Shown: piece by piece, positions 59,060 through 64,000 of the stretch
How the letters are laid out: each line of letters opens with the position of its first letter
Position numbering within the stretch: position 1 is the first letter of the stretch
Assembly (NCBI GenBank): GCA_033283265.1
Contig: JAWMQN010000001.1
Span: forward strand, 1,488,001-1,552,000
DNA from: Mangrovimicrobium sp033283265
GTDB lineage: Bacteria > Pseudomonadota > Gammaproteobacteria > Pseudomonadales > Halieaceae
Length of the DNA: 64,000 nt
Direction of reading: 5' to 3'
The notes under the pieces: model-generated
The model's database searches: none
Seen by the model: only the letters and a program-made list of their open reading frames with translations
Told to the model about the DNA's origin: nothing
Position numbers and translations under genes: made by a program

Positions 59060-59943
59060 CAGTCGACGAGTGCGTTGCTCCAGCGCAGCTTGTCGCGGCA
59101 ACTGGCATAGAAACTGTGGCCCAGCGGGTGCAGCAGGGTCAGGCGGTGGGGATGCTTGCAGATCACCACGGAATCCCCCGGTCGGGCGGTCATGTTGACC
59201 TGGCCATCGCAGGTCACCGGCGGGTGGATACGGTTGCGCTCGAGGATGTCGACGCGGATCTCCGAGTCCCCGTCGACCACGATCGGGCGGCTGCTCAGGG
59301 CGTGGGGGAACATCGGCACCAGCACGACCGCGTTGAGCGCCGGGTGCATGATCGGCCCGCCGCCGGACAGGGAGTAGGCGGTAGAGCCGGTCGGGGTGGA
59401 GACGATCAGGCCGTCGGCGCGCTGCCGGTAGACGAAGATATCGTCGATATACAGCTCGTACTCGATCATCTGCGCCGAGGTGCCCGAGTTGACCACGATG
59501 TCGTTGAGCGCCTCGCCACGGGCAATCTGCTCGCCCTGGCGGATAACCTGTACGTCCAGAAGAAAGCGGTTCTCGAGGGTGAACTTGCCGTCGAGTACCG
59601 CCGAGACCTGTTCGTGGATCTGGTCCGGGGTGATATCGGTAAGGAAGCCGAGGCGACCGCGGTTCACGCCGAGCACCGGGGTGTCGTAGCGGGCCAGGGT
59701 GCGCGCCGCGCTGAGCAGGCTGCCGTCACCGCCGGCGACGATGACCAGGTCGGAGGCGTCACCGATGTCGTCGCGGCTGCCGAGATCGACCGGGCTGCCC
59801 GGCACCAGTTCCGCCAGCCGGTCTTCGAGTATCACCTGGTGGCCGCGTTCGGCGAGCAGCTTGAGCAGGTCCTGCAGCACGCTGTCGAGACCTTCCTGCT
59901 GGCTGCGACCGACCAGGCCGATTTTCTTGAAGGACCCCGGCAT
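59059..59943 (-). CDS. nadK: NAD kinase
   Basis: A 294-residue NAD kinase, phosphorylating NAD to NADP with ATP or polyphosphate. The signature GGDG is Gly71-Gly74 (VAGGDGSLLSAAR), followed by NRGRLGFLTDI, LNDIVVNSG and the conserved PTGSTAYSLSGGGPIM. The length is normal. Its stop overlaps the start of the rhomboid gene on the same strand. It is separated by 84 bases from the alcohol dehydrogenase upstream stop, and its own ATG is taken from the MPGSFKKIGLVGR beginning. Confidence 0.96.
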   Translation of the reverse strand: MPGSFKKIGLVGRSQQEGLDSVLQDLLKLLAERGHQVILEDRLAELVPGSPVDLGSRDDIGDASDLVIVAGGDGSLLSAARTLARYDTPVLGVNRGRLGFLTDITPDQIHEQVSAVLDGKFTLENRFLLDVQVIRQGEQIARGEALNDIVVNSGTSAQMIEYELYIDDIFVYRQRADGLIVSTPTGSTAYSLSGGGPIMHPALNAVVLVPMFPHALSSRPIVVDGDSEIRVDILERNRIHPPVTCDGQVNMTARPGDSVVICKHPHRLTLLHPLGHSFYASCRDKLRWSNALVD

Positions 59944-60027
59944 TCCCCACGCCCCGGCTATGTTTGACCTGTATTATAAACACGCCCGGAGCATGCGCGG
60001 AAACTCCCCCGCTTTCGCCCCGCGCAG

Positions 60028-60978
60028 CTAGTCCAGCGAGGCGACGATGCGGCCGACCACGCCGCCGCGCTGCAGGCGCTCGAGGCCGGCGGGAATCTCC
60101 GCGAAGGCGATGTGCTCCGCCTGTATGGCGAGTTCCCCGCGCGCCATGTGTGCCAGCACTGCCCGGGTATCCTCCGGTGTGCCCCCGCCCGACCCCAGCA
60201 GGGCTACGGATTTCGCGATCAGCGGCATGGTCGGGATCAACGCCTCGGTGCGGCCGAGGCCGACCAGCACCACCCGCCCGCCGGGCCGGACCACGCGGAT
60301 CGCCCCGGCGGTGGTTTCGCCGAAGCCGGCAAAATCGACGATGAGGTCCAGCTCCCGCCCCGCCAGTTCCTCGATACCTGCTACCACTTCGCTGACGCCC
60401 TGCGCCTGTGCCGCTGCCCAGGCTTCGCGCCGCGGCTCCGCGGCGAATACCGTCGCGCCGTGCAGTACCGCGATTCGCGCACCGGTCATGCCGAGGCCGC
60501 CGAGGCCGACGATACCGACCCGCTCCCCTGCCTGGACCCGCCCGACCGCGACCACCGCGTGGTGCGAAGTCTGCCCGGCATCGGTGGCGGCGGCGCCCTG
60601 CTCGAAACTGACCGCGTCCGGCAGGGGCAGCAGGCAGTGCGCGGGCAGCGTGCAGTGGGTGGCGTAACCGCCGTCGGAGTTGCGCCCCGGGCAGTAGGCC
60701 TGGGTACCCGAGGCGACGACCCGCTGGCCAATGGCAAACGCCTCGACGCCGTCACCGAGGGCGAGAATCTCGCCGGCAATCTCGTGGCCGAGGGTGATCG
60801 GTGGCGGCTTCGGCATGAAGGGTGTCAGGGTACCGTCCATGCGCCCGACATCGCTGTGGCACAGCCCGGAGCCGCGCACCCTGAGCAGGACCTCACCCGC
60901 CGCCGGCGCCAGCGCTGCCTGCTCGATCAACTCGAGGGGCTCCCCGACGCCATTGAACCGCCACGCTTTCATGTCCAT
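60028..60978 (-). CDS. Zinc-type alcohol dehydrogenase without a structural zinc loop
   Basis: A 316-residue medium-chain dehydrogenase with the catalytic zinc ligands Cys40 and His65-Glu66 (GSGLCHSD, TLGHEIAGE), the NAD(P) fold VGIVGLGGLGMTGARIA and the DAGQTSHHAVV stretch. The lobe that normally carries four cysteines for structural zinc is shortened to VASGTQAYCPGRNSDGG with one Cys, and the protein is about 30 residues shorter than usual, so it probably binds only the catalytic zinc. NAD(P)-dependent alcohol oxidation is expected; the substrate is unknown. It diverges from the DUF1853 gene. Confidence 0.85.
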   Translation of the reverse strand: MDMKAWRFNGVGEPLELIEQAALAPAAGEVLLRVRGSGLCHSDVGRMDGTLTPFMPKPPPITLGHEIAGEILALGDGVEAFAIGQRVVASGTQAYCPGRNSDGGYATHCTLPAHCLLPLPDAVSFEQGAAATDAGQTSHHAVVAVGRVQAGERVGIVGLGGLGMTGARIAVLHGATVFAAEPRREAWAAAQAQGVSEVVAGIEELAGRELDLIVDFAGFGETTAGAIRVVRPGGRVVLVGLGRTEALIPTMPLIAKSVALLGSGGGTPEDTRAVLAHMARGELAIQAEHIAFAEIPAGLERLQRGGVVGRIVASLD

Positions 60979-61053
60979 GGACTATGCTCCGATTGCCAGT
61001 GGACAGGACGCGGATTGCGACCGCCCGGACTCTGCAGCCATACTGCACCGTCC

Positions 61054-62022
61054 TTGTCGCGCTGGCCAGTTCGACACTGTACCCGGGGAGCACAGACTAT
61101 CGTCCGCGACTGCAACAGCCTGCTCGACACCCTGCACAGCGCCGCGGTGCGCGATCTGGCCTGGGCCTGCTTTTCCGCGCCGCTGATCGACTGCGTCGAA
61201 CTCGACGACCGCCCCACCCTGTACAACTGCGACTTCCCACTCACCGCCGCTCGCCGGCAGTGGCTGGAGGAGCTCGACCGGGCACCCGCGCCGCTGGAAG
61301 AGTGGCTGGACGACGCTGGCAGCGGGCGTCTCGGGCTGTACTTCGAAAAGCTCTGGCAGTACTTCCTGCAGCAGGATGGCGAAGTGGAACTGCTCGCCCA
61401 CAACCTGCCGGTGCGCGATGGCACGCGTACCGTCGGCGAGTTCGACGCCATCTACTACTGCCGCCGGCGCCAGCGACACGTACACCTCGAACTGGCGGTC
61501 AAGTTCTACCTGAAGCGCGGCGGCGCCAGCCCCGACTGGCGCTCCTGGCTCGGCCCCAACAGCCAGGACCGTCTCGATCGCAAGCTGCAGCGCCTGCGCC
61601 AGCACCAGATGCGCCTCGCCGCATCGCCCGCCGGGCACACTGCCCTCAAGGCGCTCGGGGTGGACGCGGTGCTGCATGAAATGGAGGTCAAGGGTCGCCT
61701 CTACCAGCACCCGGGGGAACCCCGCCTGCCCCCGCCTGCCGCCAGCGCCGAGCTGGCCTTGCAGCGCTGGCTGTACCTCGGTGAAATCGACAGGGTACTG
61801 TCCGGCGAGGGCGACTACCGACTCCTGCAGCGCCGGCAGTGGCTGGCACCGGTGCGCCGCGACGACACGCCGCAGCCCGCAGCCGGGAAATTGCGGGCAC
61901 AACTCGAAGACAGCCTCGTAAGCAGCGCGCGACCGCAGCAGATTGCCCGCTTCGACGGGGCCCTGGAGGTGGAACGCCTGTTCATCGTGCCCGATGACTG
62001 GCCGCATACCAGGGCTGGCTGA
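61054..62022 (+). CDS. DUF1853 protein
   Basis: A DUF1853 protein of unknown function. Recognised by SAAVRDLAWACFSAPLID near the start, then GLYFEKLWQYFL, TVGEFDAIYYCRRRQRHVHLELAVKFYL, NSQDRLDRKLQRLRQHQ and the C-terminal WLAPVRRDD. The E.....D/ExK-like spacing in EFDAIYYC...HLELAVKFY suggests a possible nuclease-type core. The start is uncertain: the earliest usable codon is TTG at 61054, a GTG at 61147 would drop the conserved lead-in, and the best ribosome-site spacing (GGGAG at 61086-61090) points to a non-standard ATC at 61099. An ATG at 60112 is inside the divergent alcohol dehydrogenase and is not credible. Confidence 0.75.
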   Translation: MSRWPVRHCTRGAQTIVRDCNSLLDTLHSAAVRDLAWACFSAPLIDCVELDDRPTLYNCDFPLTAARRQWLEELDRAPAPLEEWLDDAGSGRLGLYFEKLWQYFLQQDGEVELLAHNLPVRDGTRTVGEFDAIYYCRRRQRHVHLELAVKFYLKRGGASPDWRSWLGPNSQDRLDRKLQRLRQHQMRLAASPAGHTALKALGVDAVLHEMEVKGRLYQHPGEPRLPPPAASAELALQRWLYLGEIDRVLSGEGDYRLLQRRQWLAPVRRDDTPQPAAGKLRAQLEDSLVSSARPQQIARFDGALEVERLFIVPDDWPHTRAG

Positions 62023-62163
62023 TTTGCCCGCAGCGCTGAGCCGTACTAGGCTCAGGTGACCCTGTGCCATGTAGCGGGCACAGACCGAATAACAAAGGAT
62101 TCCGGAGCATTGGCGCACTGTGCGGTCACATGCGGCCGGACGCACAGGAACAGGAGGTTCAGC

Positions 62164-63249
62164 ATGTTCGTCATCACCAATCGCACCCTGCACAAGGACA
62201 AATCCGGCCTCGCGGTTTTCGGTCGCACACCCAACGACAGCGGCCCGAACGAATTGCGCCTGGTGAAGATCGTCGACAAGAACCGGGTCGACATTCTCGA
62301 CGACGAACTGACCGCGGCGGAAGTCGCCGCCATCGCGGCCCAGCACCCGGGCATCGACCTGAGCCTGCCGCCGGGTGAGCACTGGTACGCCAGCCTGCAG
62401 GTCGCCAGCGAGATTTTCCTGCGCGCGCGGCGGGAGAAAAAACACATCCTGCTCTACGTGCACGGCTACAACAACGACCTCGGCGATGTTTACAGGACCG
62501 CGCAGAAACTGGAGAAGCTGTACAACGTCATCCCGGTCATTTTCTCCTGGCCGGCCAACGGCGGCGGCCCGGTCAGCGGCGCCGCCGCCTACCTCAGCGA
62601 CAAGGATGACGCGCGGGCCTCGGCATCGGCCCTGCATCGGGCCGTGGGCAAGATTCACAATTACCACCGGCTGTTCACCCGCCACCAGCGCCAGAACGCC
62701 ATCGAGGCCGTGCAGGCACGCCACCCGACCTTCGATGACGCCGCCCGCCGCATGCTCACCCGCAAGCTGCTCGCCGAATGCGACATCACGCTCAACCTGC
62801 TCTGTCACAGCATGGGCAATTACGTACTCAAATACGCCAGCCAGCCGGGCAACAGCAAATTACGCGAGTTGGTGTTCGACAATATCGCCATGGTCGCCGC
62901 GGACGTGAACAATCCCGGTCATGCGGACTGGCTGCCGCGCATGCCGGTACGCAACCGCTTCTATGTGGTCATCAACGAGAACGATTCGGCGCTGGCCTGG
63001 TCCCGCCGCAAGCCCGGTGACGAGCAACTGGCACGCCTCGGGCACCACCTGCGCAACCTCGATGCGCCCAACGCGGTGTACATCGACGTCACACGCAACA
63101 AGGGCGTCGGCGATGAGCACAGTTATTTCAAGGACAAGCCGGTGGAGGGCAACGCCACCCTCAAACAGCTCTTCGCGCGCATTTTCGAGGGGGGCGAGGC
63201 GGAGAAGTCGCTGGAGTACCACGCGGACTTGAATTTGTACCGGAGTTAG
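62164..63249 (+). CDS. DUF900-type alpha/beta hydrolase
   Basis: A 361-residue alpha/beta hydrolase of unknown function (DUF900 type). It shows the oxyanion stretch HILLYVHGYNNDLGDVYRTAQ, the nucleophile elbow LLCHSMGNYVL, and late polar segments with the candidate acid in VVINENDSALAWS and His in GVGDEHSYF. AGGAGG precedes the ATG at 62164; an earlier ATG in frame at 62056 would add 36 unrelated residues. It stands alone 141 bases after the DUF1853 gene. Similar proteins are often exported or membrane-associated, but no signal peptide is evident here. Confidence 0.82.
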   Translation: MFVITNRTLHKDKSGLAVFGRTPNDSGPNELRLVKIVDKNRVDILDDELTAAEVAAIAAQHPGIDLSLPPGEHWYASLQVASEIFLRARREKKHILLYVHGYNNDLGDVYRTAQKLEKLYNVIPVIFSWPANGGGPVSGAAAYLSDKDDARASASALHRAVGKIHNYHRLFTRHQRQNAIEAVQARHPTFDDAARRMLTRKLLAECDITLNLLCHSMGNYVLKYASQPGNSKLRELVFDNIAMVAADVNNPGHADWLPRMPVRNRFYVVINENDSALAWSRRKPGDEQLARLGHHLRNLDAPNAVYIDVTRNKGVGDEHSYFKDKPVEGNATLKQLFARIFEGGEAEKSLEYHADLNLYRS

Positions 63250-63654
63250 TTTGTCCAATGCCTGATTTTTGCCGCGCATCCTGATTTGCGGTGGATCCGA
63301 CCGCTTTCGCCTATTTGAAGACATCCTCTCGGAAGAAGCTTTGATCCTGGTCAAGAAGGTACGACGACCGACAGCGGAAGCTGCTATCGGTGACTATACT
63401 CTGGCTGATTAATAGGATTCTTCACTCCACCTAATTCCGTTTAAGAGGAACAAGGTGCGCTCGCCCTTAAGGACGGCAGGGTGCTCGACGTTAACGCCGG
63501 GCAGCCAAATCGTTATCCGTTGAGTCAAAGGGGCGCTTCCTGCTGGTTGAAGTCAACAACTGGCACAATGCTATGGCCATCAGGACCCCAGGGGCACAAA
63601 ACATTAACGGGAAGGACACCAATACGGTGGTTAGAAAGCAAGAGGACTAAGCTC
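63250..63654. other. Intergenic region before the exported amidohydrolase
   Basis: These 405 bases are noticeably lower in GC than the flanks and contain no gene, RNA or repeat that I can support. They should hold the promoter of the downstream amidohydrolase. Confidence 0.5.
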
Positions 63655-64000
63655 ATGAAAAAAATCATACTGGTAGTGCTGGTTTGGACGAGCCTGATAC
63701 TGACGCTGGCGACGCCTGCCATGGCGCAGGGAGCCAAGACTGTGAGCCGAGTTCTCCTCACCGATGCCAATATCTTCGACGGCCAACACGAGGAACTCGC
63801 TACAGGCATGAGCGTGCTGGTCGAGGGCAACAGGATCAGCAGGATCGCCAAATTCATCCCCGCCCCCGCGGGGGCGACGGTGATCAATGCCAAGGGAAAG
63901 ACCCTGATGCCCGGGCTTTCGGATATGCACTGGCACGTAATGTTCAATGCCCCATCCATGCCCGTGCTGCTTACAGCCGACATCGGTTACCTCACCCTGG
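63655..64000 (+). CDS. Exported amidohydrolase, N-terminal fragment
   Basis: The first 115 residues of a protein that continues past the window. A signal peptide covers about residues 1-25 (KKIILVVLVWTSLILTLATPAMA). The typical amidohydrolase/imidazolonepropionase-like beta-sandwich start follows (VLLTDANIFDGQHEELATGMSVLVEGNRISRI), then GKTLMPGLSDMHWHV with the first metal-binding His pair (HWH in place of HxH). Exported members of this group include prolidase- and dipeptidase-like enzymes; the substrate is not known. The ATG follows AAGAGGAC. Confidence 0.88.
   Translation, partial: MKKIILVVLVWTSLILTLATPAMAQGAKTVSRVLLTDANIFDGQHEELATGMSVLVEGNRISRIAKFIPAPAGATVINAKGKTLMPGLSDMHWHVMFNAPSMPVLLTADIGYLTL

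Noticed and set aside
63420..63540. attC-like words (GTTAACG...CGTTATC) before the exported amidohydrolase
   Set aside because: The inverted-repeat structure and spacing of an integron recombination site are not present, and there is no cassette array or integrase.

Overview
The window is high-GC, densely coded DNA. It looks like the chromosome of an aerobic, probably marine gammaproteobacterium, possibly close to Halieaceae or another Cellvibrionales-like lineage. This rests on gene content: rmf, pepN, a large NAD-glutamate dehydrogenase, a MoxR/Bat cluster, WS/DGAT and DUF1315/DUF1853 proteins, plus a large acyl-CoA/steroid-type catabolic island. Taxonomy and substrate are inference. I saw no rRNA, tRNA, CRISPR array, integrase or intact insertion sequence.

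Bases 1-22,630 are a catabolic island. After the tail of a PQQ dehydrogenase come an aldehyde dehydrogenase, a fused two-domain class III CoA-transferase, a non-canonical thiolase with a DUF35 zinc/OB-fold partner, and a SnoaL-like protein. These are followed by several SDRs, a fused enoyl-CoA hydratase/3-hydroxyacyl-CoA dehydrogenase, a two-subunit acyl-CoA dehydrogenase, a KstD-like flavoprotein, an amidohydrolase and two more SnoaL-like proteins. Three regulators are interleaved: a double MarR protein, an AraC-type and a TetR-type. Four copies of the palindrome AGTCAA-N6-TTGACT lie upstream of island genes and suggest one regulon. The gene set would fit CoA activation, beta-oxidation, retro-aldol cleavage and aldehyde oxidation of a polycyclic or branched substrate.

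Bases 22,687-29,399 hold a methyltransferase-like protein, a bactofilin, rmf and the 1,624-residue NAD-glutamate dehydrogenase. Bases 30,139-37,146 are a tightly overlapping MoxR-DUF58-DUF4381-VWA-VWA/TPR-BatD operon. A low-GC patch at 37.2-38.95 kb carries an HNH protein, a PD-(D/E)xK-like unknown and a broken gene. Bases 38,978-49,390 hold two alpha/beta hydrolases, WS/DGAT, AsmA, PepN, a DUF2797 protein and YeaC.

Bases 50,012-55,202 encode an exported protein with the domain order of a glucan dikinase, co-transcribed with a serine-hydrolase lipoprotein and facing a second penicillin-binding/beta-lactamase-fold hydrolase. The rest is a zinc-ribbon protein, katG, rhomboid protease, nadK, an alcohol dehydrogenase, DUF1853 and DUF900 proteins, and the start of an exported amidohydrolase.

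The most unusual signal is a structured repeat present four times (29.6, 29.9, 49.5 and 49.8 kb). A conserved double hairpin with TCC loops is enclosed by long inverted-repeat arms whose sequence differs in every copy. The copies form two facing pairs with nearly equal spacing, each pair in a gap between divergent genes.
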